A stretch of DNA of 64,000 nt. Origin: Vicia villosa (lineage: Eukaryota; Streptophyta; Magnoliopsida; Fabales; Fabaceae). The DNA is taken from the NCBI RefSeq assembly GCF_029867415.1, contig NW_026705294.1:248001-312000 (forward strand), written 5' to 3'. Position 1 is the first letter of the stretch. Each line of letters opens with the position of its first letter. A program made the position numbers and the translations under genes. Under the pieces are notes generated by a model, which saw nothing but the letters and a program-made list of their open reading frames with translations, had not been told where the DNA came from and did no database searches. Positions 24,901 to 34,811 of this stretch are shown piece by piece.

Positions 24901-26646
24901 ATTAGTTTGTTAATTATGTGTTATCTTCATGGGTCTGTTGTAGTTTTAGGGTTTTGTGTTGGAAATTTGTTGAACAAAAATCTGTGCTGGAAATTTGTTG
25001 TGTTTGCTGGAAACTTTTTAGAATGCGTGTTATGAGTGTTTTATTATGTTCTAGTGGAAGTGGTTGTTTTTTAGTGTTTTATTAGAAGGTTTTTAGTTTT
25101 ATTTCTTATAGGAAAAGAGGTTTGCAGTTTATAAATATATATGTTGGTGTTGGCATACATCTGTGGTGTATGGTAGGTAGCTTCTTCATTTTGCTTAAGA
25201 AATAGGTGACAAGATTGTGTTAGAGCTATGAAAATGAACTATGGAATGTCGCATTTAGGTGACATTTTTCTGTCTATCAAGATAATGAGGACAATTTAAT
25301 TATCTTGGCTCTATAACTTTTTAGAGCTCTAATTGATTATATTAATGTAAAGGTTGATTTTATTAATCTCAGTTGGTGGTGAGTGGTGACTAACATTGTG
25401 TGATACGTGAAAGACTGAGAAAAATGTTACCTGTGGATTATAGTGGTTGTGTGTGCAAGTGAAAATGCCTAGCTATTCATAACAAATTATAGTATTAATA
25501 ATATTTGTTTTTAGTTATTAATAATCCTTTTATATACTCCTCTTTTTACATTTTTATAGTTACAGATTATGTATCAAAAACAATCTTCACTTTAGAAATG
25601 CCTAAAGTTTTCATTCCTAAATGCTCCATTAGAATAAAAGGTTTTTACTAAATTTGCCAAGTCTAGGTACATGGCTGTCTGGATTTTAGTAGCATGATAA
25701 AACATCATGTCGATTCTTGTTTTATTCATTCTTTGAATTTAATTTAAACAACATAAGTTTGTTCATACTTGCGTATCGATGTTGATTTTGTCTTGGTGTT
25801 TAAGTCACTTTTAAAGGTGATTTTGTCCTGGTGTTTTCTAACTTTGTGAATTTGCTATAGGGGTTACTTGTGAAGAGTGAAAGTTTGATTATTTTCAAGA
25901 ATCTTACATTGTTTGGGTCTAGAAGTTGCTTACTTCTATACAGGTAATTAACTGTTCTCTCTCGGCAAAGTAATTAGTTGTTCTTTGAATGAACTGCTAT
26001 GATGGATCCTTTCCACTTTAATTAGTTGCTTACTTCTCTACTTATGAATGATTTGTAATTAGTGGTTGAGTCGGTTTTTATTGTATGAAATTTTTCATAA
26101 TATAAGTTTTATTTCCTTTGAATAAGCAGCATTTGTCGGCTTTGTTACTAATAATATTGTTGATGTTTCTGATCAATGGCAATTTGTTTTCTTGGAAAAT
26201 TTGAAGTATAGATGTTGTTGTGGGGTCTGTTTTGAAACTTTGTTGTGGTATAGAATTTTAGTGTTGTTTTCATATTGAGGAAATACTATTAGTGCAGAAT
26301 TTTATATGAGGGGATTGGGTCGTTTTGTGTTGCTTGCTCATTATTGTGTGACAAATTTTGATAATGACTTTGTGTTGGAGTCTTTAATTGTGTTTGAGCA
26401 AAGTTAGTTTAATTGACCGTGTTGTTTAGTTCATACTTTCCAGGACTAGGATCGTCCGCTCGTCGGATTTTGAGAATTTCGGGCTTATATTCTGATTTAG
26501 TTATTGTTAGAGATGATTTAGTTATATGTATCTGTTGTAAACATGTGAATTGAACTATAATGGTGTATATATATATTTTATTTTGGATTATAACGGTATT
26601 ATATTGGTATATAATGTCTTACAAACGGGTTTTTGTTGAAATAATG

Positions 26647-26648
<2 letters not shown>

Positions 26649-26733
<85 letters not shown>
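26649..26733. repeat. (TA)n microsatellite
   Basis: About 42 TA units inside the CACTA element. Confidence 0.95.
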
Positions 26734-26736
<3 letters not shown>

Positions 26737-27410
26737 CTTGAATTACATGTTTAATGATTATTTTAAAAAAAATTACAGGTTGAAAATAAATATAAATTAC
26801 AGGTCGAACTGGGAGGCTTAAATTACAGGTTGCACTTTAAAATACTGCGTTTAGCAATGAAAGCGCTTTCAAAAACGCTCTTAAAGGCCTACCTACGAAA
26901 GCGCTTTCTAATTAAAAGCGCTGCCTAAGATAATAAAAAAAGCATAAAAGATAAAAAAGCGCTACTTACGAAAGCGCTTTCTGGAAAAAGCGCTGCTACA
27001 GGGGATGCTACGAGAGCGCTTTTCTGGAAAAAGCGCTGCTATAGGGGATGCTACGAGAGCGCTTTTCTAGAAAAAGCGCTGCTATAGGAGATGCTACGAG
27101 AGCGCTTTGGGCGTACCAAAAAGCGCTGTCTTTACCTACGGCAGCCTACCATAGGCAGCGCTTTTAAGCGCTCTAAAAGCCTATAAAAAGCGCTGTGAAA
27201 GCCCTTGTACGGTGTAGTGTAATTAAGTTGTAGATATTGTATCTTACCTTAATTTGTTGGTTTTACCATTAAAAAAAACTATTTTCTTCAATTTCCGATT
27301 AAACAGACAATTAGGGGTTTCAAACAACAAAACCCTATATCCTTCAACCAAAGTTCAATCATTTAAAAATAGTTAATGGGCCTCTCTTTGAGTATAAGTC
27401 CCAACCCCCC

Positions 27411-27545
27411 TTTCAATTCAATTCAATTTCATTTCAGTTCAGTTCAATTCAATTCAATTCAACTTCAATTCAATTTCATTTCAGTTCAGTTCAATTCAAT
27501 TCAATTCAACTTCAATTCAATTTCAATTCAGTTCAATTTCAAAAT
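27411..27545 (+). repeat. TTCAA-type short tandem repeat
   Basis: Irregular array of TTCAATTCAATTTCA and TTCAGTTCAG words. A shorter version is at 51131-51215 in the related LTR copy C, so array length varies between copies. Confidence 0.85.
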
Positions 27546-28618
27546 TCAAATTTCTTTCAACTGTTCTTTACAAACAGTAAAGTGTTCATATGAACCCTTT
27601 TGTTTTGGTACATACTTGTCTGTTTTAAAACCTTGTCTTCTGTACAAAATTCTCTCACCTGTTTTAAATCTCTGGTACTAGGAGGGGCATTATTCCCTGT
27701 GAAACTGCTCTTAGACCTTTGGGCCCCTATTCTGAGGTATAAACTCCCAAACTTCAATTATTCTGTTTTCAAACTTTTAAGCTGTTTTTTTCAATTCAAA
27801 TCTTCAAATTCAAACATTCAACTGTTTTCAATAAGACATTCATCTATCTTTCAAATAAAGCATTCAACTGCTTTTCAATAAAACATTCAACTGTTCAATA
27901 AGGCTATGTACATACATCCTAGGCCTCTTCTTCATCCTGGTACATTTTTACAAGCTTTCATTTACTGCTTTAAATACTTTGTTCAATATAACCTGTTAAT
28001 ATATACTGTTTAAATCTTCATCTGAGAAAAACCATAGGACAGATAAACATGTATATATATTATAGGACTATGACCTAGGATTGAGGATGACTTCCCGGTG
28101 AAGACTCTTTTCTAATAGAATAACATAGATTCTTACCTCAAGATGAATTATTCCCGGTGAAACATCTTAAAAAAGCCTTAGATCAACAATAAGGCACATC
28201 CACCCAAGAGGAATTATTCCCGGTGAAACCTCTTACCCCCTGCTTAAAGCCAAGTTAGACAAGCCAACGTAGCTTTCTCTTGTGCTATAACAAGGACCCT
28301 CGATTAGCCTCCTCTTGGGATTACAATGCAAGGACCCTCAGGATTCCTAAAAGCATAGACAATAGAAAGGTTCCCGTAGAGTACTACGGATACTTAGGGT
28401 GCTAATATCTTCCCCTAGTATAACCAGCCTCCCGGATCCCAGAAAACTCTATTAGGTGAAATCCCCACACCTAAGCACCTAAGATAGATTGAGATCTTTT
28501 TCCCCTTTCTCTCCGTTAGGATAAATTAAAAGTTCGTGTGACTAGGAAACATTCCCCCAAGACTGCCTTTTCTTCCAAATTTTGCGTGAAGGATTGTGCG
28601 TGCCATTTCCGAAAAGAA

Positions 28619-29058
28619 AGAAAAAAGATGTTGATGATCAAAAGCATTATTATCAAAGAATATCCCTTTTCACCCGTTACAGACGCTAGTCATTAGATTC
28701 TTTGGTAAGAACGTTGACTATCATTTGACAAATGTTTTCCTTTAAGATCATACTATCAAGGTTGAAGAAAAAGTGAAAATTTACCCTAGATTTTGAGATC
28801 ATAATCCTTAATAATAGTTTCTTTATGGTCAAGTGCGAACTGTTTGCATATTCTAGCTACTTTCTCTCAAACACACTCTATATTATTAAAATATCATTTT
28901 CTCATAAAATTGAAGAATTTACACAAAAAAAAAATTAAAACTATAAAATTAAAAATTACAATTATAAAATATCACTCATAACTAAAAATAAAGACTATTT
29001 TTTTATTCAGAAACAAAAATAAAGAGGGTACATCTTCTTTAAGAAGAAACTATGTTAA
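28619..29058. other. Spacer between Ogre-type LTR and MULE
   Basis: No gene, terminal repeat or protein motif recognised. Increasingly AT-rich towards the MULE. Confidence 0.5.
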
Positions 29059-29554
29059 TTAATTATTGGGTTAAACCCTATTTTGCCCCCTGCCATTTGG
29101 GGTGAATCTCAAAAAGGACCCTGTAAAAAAAAAAACACAGATTCCATCCTTGCCAAATTCAGATTCCCTCATTTTAAACCCTCAGTGGATGAGATCCCAT
29201 AAAAAGCTGACATGGACTTGCCACGTTGGCATATCTTATTATTTGAGGTACAGGTGTCATTTTTTATTTTTATTTTTAATTCAGAATAAACATTTAACAT
29301 ATTTTAATTATTGAAACACTTAAACTTAAAATTAAAAAATCAAATGAAGATATAAACCTTTCGTTCTCCCCCTTGCAACCCTAAAACAGAAAAGTTCCAT
29401 TTGCATGTTCTCCATCTTCTCTCTTCAACGTCCATTTTCAACCCATCTTCAAAGAGAAAGTATCAACAGCTGTAAGGTATGATTATTTCAGTTCATCTAT
29501 TGTTCCCGATTCCATTTTTCATGGTTATTAACGGTAGGTTTTTCTATTGCAAGA

Positions 29555-31087
29555 ATGACGCTGTGCAAAATAATCTTTCACCATGGTGGTGAGTTCGTGC
29601 GTGAAAACTTCGTCTTCTACAGAGGAGGAGATGTATCGACTCTTCATGGGCAAGATCCAGATACCTGGTCATTCTACGAAGCAATGAATGTGGTTCTCCA
29701 ACTTGGATTTGATGGAGGTCGAATCAGAATGTGGAGGAAAATAGAAGGTATTGATGAAAACTTTTTTCACTTGACTGATGATCTTCATGTTACAGAAATT
29801 ACAAAGCATTGTATCCAGCACAATGTTGAGGGGCATATTTGGCTAGAACATTTTGTTGGAGACAACACAAAGTGGGCTGAGAAACCAAATATAGTTGATG
29901 TTGGTGAAGTGACTGAAGATGATGACTCTCCAGGGGTAAGGTTTGGGGACAGCGAGGAAGAAAGAGTAAATGATGACAATGAAGGATTTGTGACTGTGGA
30001 GGTTGAAAGACCAAATGATGGTAATAGGGTTGAAGTGGCAGGTAAGAAGCTTAGGTACAAGTTAAGAGCTAACAAGGATGCATCAACTTTAAGGTCTCCC
30101 AAAAAAATAAAGTTGCGTGTTCCTTCAAGGGTGATTCGGGACAAACCTAGTTCATCAAAGGCTGTAGAGCATGATGTTGATTATGAGAGTGAAGAGCTTG
30201 GTAGTTCTGATCCAGATGTTAGTGACAATGAGAAGATGCCCAAGTATGAGAAGTTTAGAGGAGAGTTACTCAACAAAGACTATGAGTTCAAACTAGGTAT
30301 GGAGTTTAATTCTCTTGTTGAATTTAAAGATGCAATAAGGGAATGGTCTGTTTTAAATGGTAGAGAGATTCGGTTTGTGAAAAATGAAAGCACAAGAGTT
30401 AGGGTAGAATGTAGGGGTAAATATGGATTTACAGCCCTTTGTAGTAAAGTTGGTGACAAACACACTTTTCAATTAAAAACTTGGGTGGGGACCCATACTT
30501 GTTCTAGGGTATTAAATAACAAGTCAGCAAATTCTAAGTGGGTGTCTAAAGTTGTGGTAGAGAAGAGGCATCAAAGTGGCAAGGTTAAAGTATCAGATCT
30601 GATGGCAGAACTTAGGAGCAAATATTTAGTTGGGATTTCCAAGGGAAGGGCATGGAGAGCTAAACACATGGCTGAAAAAATAATTGAAGGAGATTGTTCT
30701 AAGCAATATTCCATGTTATACAATTATGCTGCAGAACTTAAGAAGCAAAATGATGGAAATACTGTAAAGATATCTGTGGAAAGGCCAGTTCCTACACTAC
30801 CACCAAGGTTTGGTAGTTTCTATTTTTGCTTTGATGGTTGCAAGAAGGGGTTCCTCCATGGATGCAGACCATTTATTGGTGTAGATGGCTGCCATTTGAA
30901 GACCCAGTATGGTGGCCAGTTGCTTATTGCTGTGGCTAGAGATCCAAATGATCAATACTTTCCTCTAGCCTTTGGTGTTGTGGAGACAGAGACAAAGGAA
31001 AGCTGGAGATGGTTCTTGCAGCTTCTAATGGAAGACATTGGACAACAAAGAAGATATGTTTTCATATCTGACCAACAAAAGGTATGA
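29555..31087 (+). CDS. MULE transposase, N-terminal part (C-terminal exon missing)
   Basis: The 510-residue frame contains a PB1-like N-terminal domain (about 1-62, FHHGGEFVRENFVFYRGGD), an acidic linker, a MuDR-type DNA-binding domain (about 246-320, FKDAIREWSVLNGREIRF and CRGKYGFTALC), and the start of the MULE catalytic domain (about 439-510, FIGVDGCHLKTQYGGQLLIA and ESWRWFLQLL). The first catalytic Asp is D444 (VDGCH) and the second probably D506 (FISDQQK). Translation runs out at AAAAG|GTATGA, a good splice donor, so exon 1 ends about 31081. No downstream exon with the catalytic Glu or SWIM zinc finger follows before the convergent gene. The native enzyme binds the terminal repeats and catalyses cut-and-paste transposition; this copy is probably inactive. 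Confidence 0.85.
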   Translation: MTLCKIIFHHGGEFVRENFVFYRGGDVSTLHGQDPDTWSFYEAMNVVLQLGFDGGRIRMWRKIEGIDENFFHLTDDLHVTEITKHCIQHNVEGHIWLEHFVGDNTKWAEKPNIVDVGEVTEDDDSPGVRFGDSEEERVNDDNEGFVTVEVERPNDGNRVEVAGKKLRYKLRANKDASTLRSPKKIKLRVPSRVIRDKPSSSKAVEHDVDYESEELGSSDPDVSDNEKMPKYEKFRGELLNKDYEFKLGMEFNSLVEFKDAIREWSVLNGREIRFVKNESTRVRVECRGKYGFTALCSKVGDKHTFQLKTWVGTHTCSRVLNNKSANSKWVSKVVVEKRHQSGKVKVSDLMAELRSKYLVGISKGRAWRAKHMAEKIIEGDCSKQYSMLYNYAAELKKQNDGNTVKISVERPVPTLPPRFGSFYFCFDGCKKGFLHGCRPFIGVDGCHLKTQYGGQLLIAVARDPNDQYFPLAFGVVETETKESWRWFLQLLMEDIGQQRRYVFISDQQKV

Positions 31088-31440
31088 TTGTTCTTATTCA
31101 ATGTATATTTGTTTTTTCTTGTCATGTTTTGGTAGACTTAACTTGGTTGCTGGTTGCTGGTTGTATCAATTATGTATCTCAGTTTGCAATTATAGTTCAA
31201 TTAGAGTGCATCTGATACAACTCAGTTAGAATGCAATTATAGATGTTCAACTTCAGATACAACTCAATTAGGGTGCAATTAGAGAACATTTGTCAACCTC
31301 AGATACAACTTAATTGTCATTGCAATTTTAGTAGTTAAATTTCAATAACATTTCAGTTCACTACAAGGCAATTTCAGTAAGAGTGCATATGTGACAAGGC
31401 AATAACATTTCTATTTCAATAAGAATACATCTGATACAAT

Positions 31441-31541
31441 AACATCTACTTACTACTAAACAGAAAAACAAAAAACAACCAAGATTGGTACAACATCTAC
31501 TTACTACTAAACAGAAAAACAAAAAACAACCAAGATACAAT
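31441..31541 (-). repeat. 51-bp tandem duplication at the 3' end of the GRF gene
   Basis: The block beginning AACATCTACTTACTACTAAA occurs at 31441-31491 and again from 31492. One copy encodes the last residues and stop of the GRF protein; the other lies just downstream, so a duplicated stop region follows the gene. Confidence 0.85.
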
Positions 31542-31997
31542 AAGAGTGCAGGTGAGGGCATTAATAATCTTCTGATCTTTTGCAGCCTTCATTTTCAATT
31601 TCTCAATCTTCATCTTGTTCATTGACATCCCAACCTCCTGTACAAAATTCTTCCCAAATTCTGCACCCAAAATCCTCATAACCTCTAACAGTTGTTCACT
31701 TTCAGTTAAAGAGCCACCTTCAACTATTTCACTATCAATTTCATCGTCCCATTGAAACCCATTGCAATCATCATTCTTCTGAATCAATTTGAAACAACAT
31801 TAGGATTAAGAAAAAAGAAATGGAGAACTAGGGTTATAAACTGAAATCGAACGTACCCCCCAATTTCTACACTTCCAATATTTTCTTCCTGGGTTTGACT
31901 TCGATTTCGACACAAACATTCGCATAGGTTGATGGTGCCCGCAGATTGGAGCTTTCCTCCCACAGCTATTAATCTCTGAACTTGCGCTTCGAGACAT
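31497..31997 (-). CDS. GRF zinc-finger protein with C-terminal membrane segment, carried by the MULE
   Basis: Two exons are inferred: 31997-31857 and 31778-31497, with donor GGG|GTACGT and acceptor TTCAG. The reading phase is kept across the 78-base intron, giving about 140 residues. Exon 1 starts MSRSASSEINSCGRKAPICG and ends in NPGRKYWKCRNWG; exon 2 continues KNDDCNGFQWDDE. Together these form a GRF-type zinc finger (conserved G-R-[KF], Cys/His ligands and FxW). A charged, Lys-rich helix (about 85-115, possibly coiled coil) and a hydrophobic tail (TCTLIVSWLFFVFLF) follow. GRF fingers bind nucleic acid; a role in transposition is inference. The gene begins about 100 bases inside the right terminal repeat and converges on the transposase gene, as mudrB does on mudrA. 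Confidence 0.72.
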
Positions 31998-32569
31998 TCT
32001 TTGAAGCTCGTATGCAGGTTGATGTTGTAGATGGAGGAAGCGCTGCGTACAAACCCTAGAAACAAAAGAGACAACTTGAAATCAACAAAACAGCTTCATT
32101 TGATTTTTTAATTTTAAGTTTAAGTGTTTCAATAATTAAAATATGTTAAATGTTTATTCTGAATTAAAAATAAAAATAAAAAATGACACCTGTACCTCAA
32201 ATAATAAGATATGCCAACGTGGCAAGTCCATGTCAGCTTTTTATGGGATCTCATCCACTGAGGGTTTAAAATGAGGGAATCTGAATTTGGCAAGGATGGA
32301 ATCTGTGTTTTTTTTTTTACAGGGTCCTTTTTGGGATTCACCCCAAGTGGCAGGGGGCAAAATAGGGTTTAACCCTTAATTATTTATGATATTTACGTGT
32401 ATGAGTTAAATATGAGTTTAATCTTTAAAAAAATACTAATTTTTAATTTTTCATCTTAATTTTCCTTTTAATATGAGTTTAATACCGTTACTCCTAAATT
32501 TGAAAAAACAATGCATTTTGTTATATGTTTATTAGGGTTTAACGTTCAACTCTCCGAAGAACAGACTGA

Positions 32570-33682
32570 ATGAATCTCCTAACTCCATCTCACTTGCGAC
32601 TTACTCCCATGAAGTCACTGCCGCCGGCATTCGTTCCCGATGAACTCGTTACAGATGTGTTATCACGTCTTGCAGTAAAGCCGCTTATGAGATTCAGATG
32701 TGTGCGTAAGTCATGGAATTCACTCATCTCCGATCCCACCTTCGTTAAATTAATCCTTCATAGATCTTCACAATATGATTATTTCACGCTTGTAAGTGCT
32801 ATTGATTTCAGTGTAGTATCCTTCACCTTATATCCTTTCTTTAAAAACTTTCCAATCAGTTTCACCCTTCCTAAGGATCCTTACTATCAATTAAATACTG
32901 CTGTTGGTTGTTGCAATGGATTGCTATGTATGGTAGGCTCTTCTTGGCTTAATGGGAATATTGAGAGCTGGTTTTGCATTTGGAATCCGATCACAAGGAC
33001 AATGTCAGAAAGATTTGGTTCTTTTTACGACGATCTAACTACCCGTTTTAATTTCACTTTTGGTTGTGATAAATCAAACAGCACATATAAGGTGGTGACG
33101 GTAACGAGAACTAATGTTAGGGTTTTCAGTTTGCAAGATAATGCTTGGAGAGATTTTCAAACTCCTATTGGGGCTCATTATTTTCCGATGACGAAGGTTG
33201 TGTATATGAATGGTAGTGTTAATTGGTTGGCGTTTCACCATCACTTTGGTCCTACTGACAAGCCATCTTTGATTATTTCACTTGATTTGGGCACAGAGAC
33301 ACATACTCAGTTCCGGCCTCCTCGGGGTTTGGATATAGGATCATTTGTTACACCAAATCTAAGTGTGTTAAATGACTGTATTTGTTTATCTCATGATTTC
33401 CAACAAACTCATTTCCTTATATGGAAAATGAAGGAATTTGGAGTTGAAGACTCTTGGACTCAGTTTCTCAAAATTAGTTACAATAATCTCAAAATAGATT
33501 ATCCATTTAGTAGATTCAACGTTTGTCTGTTACCATTATGTTATTCGGAGAAGAATGACACACTATTAGTGAAAAACGAAGAAGGATCAATTCTCTATTA
33601 CCGGAAAGATAACACACTAGAGAAAATTAATGGCCCTTGGTTGTACACTTGCACGAATTATGTTGAAAGCTTGGTATCCTAA
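32570..33682 (+). CDS. F-box/FBA-type protein, intact (370 aa)
   Basis: Candidate SCF substrate receptor. The F-box spans about residues 22-66 (VPDELVTDVLSRLAVKPLMR, FRCVRKSWNSLISDP). The FBA region has GCCNGLLCMVG, CIWNPITRTMS, FTFGCDKSNSTYKVV, VNWLAFHHHFG and the late YSEKNDTLLV motif. The first ATG at 32570 is used because it is shared with the duplicate at 53520; a second in-frame ATG lies 13 codons on. Protein differences from that duplicate number about 22 by eye. It stops two codons before the duplicate because a T-to-A change makes TAA. A GTAAGT donor follows at 33691 with a TTGTTACAG acceptor ending at 34054, so a 3'UTR intron is likely. The MULE lies 195 bases upstream. Confidence 0.93.
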   Translation: MNLLTPSHLRLTPMKSLPPAFVPDELVTDVLSRLAVKPLMRFRCVRKSWNSLISDPTFVKLILHRSSQYDYFTLVSAIDFSVVSFTLYPFFKNFPISFTLPKDPYYQLNTAVGCCNGLLCMVGSSWLNGNIESWFCIWNPITRTMSERFGSFYDDLTTRFNFTFGCDKSNSTYKVVTVTRTNVRVFSLQDNAWRDFQTPIGAHYFPMTKVVYMNGSVNWLAFHHHFGPTDKPSLIISLDLGTETHTQFRPPRGLDIGSFVTPNLSVLNDCICLSHDFQQTHFLIWKMKEFGVEDSWTQFLKISYNNLKIDYPFSRFNVCLLPLCYSEKNDTLLVKNEEGSILYYRKDNTLEKINGPWLYTCTNYVESLVS

Positions 33683-33690
33683 TGTTGAAA

Positions 33691-34054
33691 GTAAGTTCTT
33701 CTACCACAATTTACTTCACTCAGATTTACTTACTTGTGTGGTCATTTTCTCTTGATGTTAGTGATTGTATTGTTGATTGATTGTGTATAACGGTTTGACA
33801 ACTTTTGAATCAAATGGATTCATTATAAACTTTTATTTATTTTATGGTAAAAGATAAATTTTCTTAAGATAACTCTCCCAAAGGATACTCATTTTGTATG
33901 AAATTTTCTTTATTTGGATTGTCTTGACAAGTTAAAATTAAATTGAAAGCAGATAGACAGTTTTTTTTACAGATATGTCCTTCTAAATTTAAGTATGAAG
34001 TTATTTTTTTGCTAATTAGTATATGTTGAATATTCTTGTTCGGATTTGTTACAG
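33691..34054 (+). other. Likely 3'UTR intron of the F-box gene
   Basis: GTAAGT begins nine bases after the stop and TTTGTTACAG ends at 34054. The same pair occurs at 54641-55022 downstream of the duplicate gene. The donor also follows the stop in the gene at 18919-20010 and in the pseudogene at 38776-39911. An exon junction this close to the stop would not be expected to trigger nonsense-mediated decay. Splicing is inferred. Confidence 0.55.
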
Positions 34055-34811
34055 GTTCTTGATTCATTTTGGATTAATGCTATATAAGGAGAATAGACAG
34101 CTTCAACATGGCCCGAATGCAAGTTGATACCTCTCTGCTAATTTTCAGTTTTAAGTGTTTGCTCAATGGATCTTGTTATTCTATTTTTCTAGAGTAGATG
34201 TTGGATTTTACATAGAAGTAATGCCTTTCTAACTTCAGTTCTCTTAGCATTTCCACAACAATCTATATATGTTTTGTCTTTGTATTTGGTAGTTACTAAT
34301 AATATGTATGCTTTGTTTTCTTTCAAAATATATATGATTATGATATTTAGTTTGTTGTCATGAAAAGCTGAAGATAAACTTTAATTTTCTTTGGTTCAAA
34401 AACAAAAACTTTGATGAAGGTTTTGAAATGATTTTCCTCCAAAACTTCGAATCAGTTTTCTGTCTTTGATAAATCTGAGATACAGGTAAAAAAAATTACA
34501 GGTCCTTCTAATACTAACTTAGCAAAGTTTGAGAAATTATGAAAAACTATAAAGAATATCCACCCAGTAAAAGAGAATCTTATAACAAGGGAATTAATTC
34601 TGTGTCCCAAATATAATAGTAAATACAAAACGATGGATCACTGTTTTAAAACATGTACTTTAGCAATGCAATTTGGTCTGGCACTTCCCTAAGTATTACT
34701 TTCAACTCATTACCAGAACTAAAATTCATTGACTGGCTGGAAAAACTATTACAGACCATATGAGGAAAGTATATGGTGGGCTATAAATGTGAAAATGTTT
34801 GAAAACTAATC
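34055..34811 (+). other. Duplicated 3' flank of the F-box gene
   Basis: Homologous to 55023-55467 plus 60798-61020, i.e. the other copy with its hAT insertion removed. It contains GATAAATC at 34468-34475, the unoccupied hAT target. Probably holds the terminal non-coding exon (around CAACATGGCCCGAATG, also present in the other copies). No further gene. Confidence 0.6.

Larger units (their letters stand above)
24290..27219. mobile_element. Non-autonomous CACTA (CMC) DNA transposon
   Basis: Ends are CACTACGCC at 24290 and, inverted, CACTACACCG at 27219, with a 3-bp target duplication TAA on both sides (24287-24289 and 27220-27222), as expected for CACTA elements. Sub-terminal regions (about 24315-24600 and 26850-27200) hold many copies of AAAGCGCT or its inverse with the phrase GCTATAGGG, the usual type of transposase-binding array. 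No transposase domain is visible. The interior has a GC-richer stretch (24650-24895) ending in a plausible splice donor, followed by T-rich intron-like sequence. Confidence 0.88.
23004..28618 (+). mobile_element. Ogre/Tat-type LTR (copy B), split by a CACTA element
   Basis: The reverse complement of copy A (1-5015) aligns here in two blocks, 23004-24289 and 27220-28618. The first begins at a point equivalent to about 3430 of copy A, so the LTR start is missing. The second includes the three TTCCCGGTGAAA landmarks (about 28093, 28151, 28219) and, from about 28380, the GCTAATATCTTCCCC segment I associate with the downstream part of Ogre LTRs. The equivalent of copy A position ~1975 is an empty site for the CACTA insertion. 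No coding sequence. Confidence 0.7.
29068..32375. mobile_element. Mutator-like element (MULE) with 282-bp terminal inverted repeats
   Basis: Inverted repeats at 29068-29349 and 32094-32375 differ by only two visible bases. The 9-bp target duplication TTAATTATT is exact (29059-29067 and 32376-32384), the length diagnostic of Mutator-type transposition. Inside are two genes pointing towards each other: a transposase fragment (29555-31087, plus) and a GRF zinc-finger gene (31497-31997, minus). Near-identical inverted repeats imply a recent insertion. It sits next to the 5' flank of an F-box gene, whose duplicate at 53.5 kb lacks the MULE. Confidence 0.93.

Noticed and set aside
27557..27881. Frames conserved between 27.6 kb and 51.3 kb
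   Set aside because: Conservation is due to both being copies of the same Ogre-type LTR; overlapping open frames on both strands show no family resemblance.
29102..29314. 70-residue frame present twice (also 32129-32341 minus)
   Set aside because: It lies wholly in the MULE terminal inverted repeats, which explains the exact duplication.
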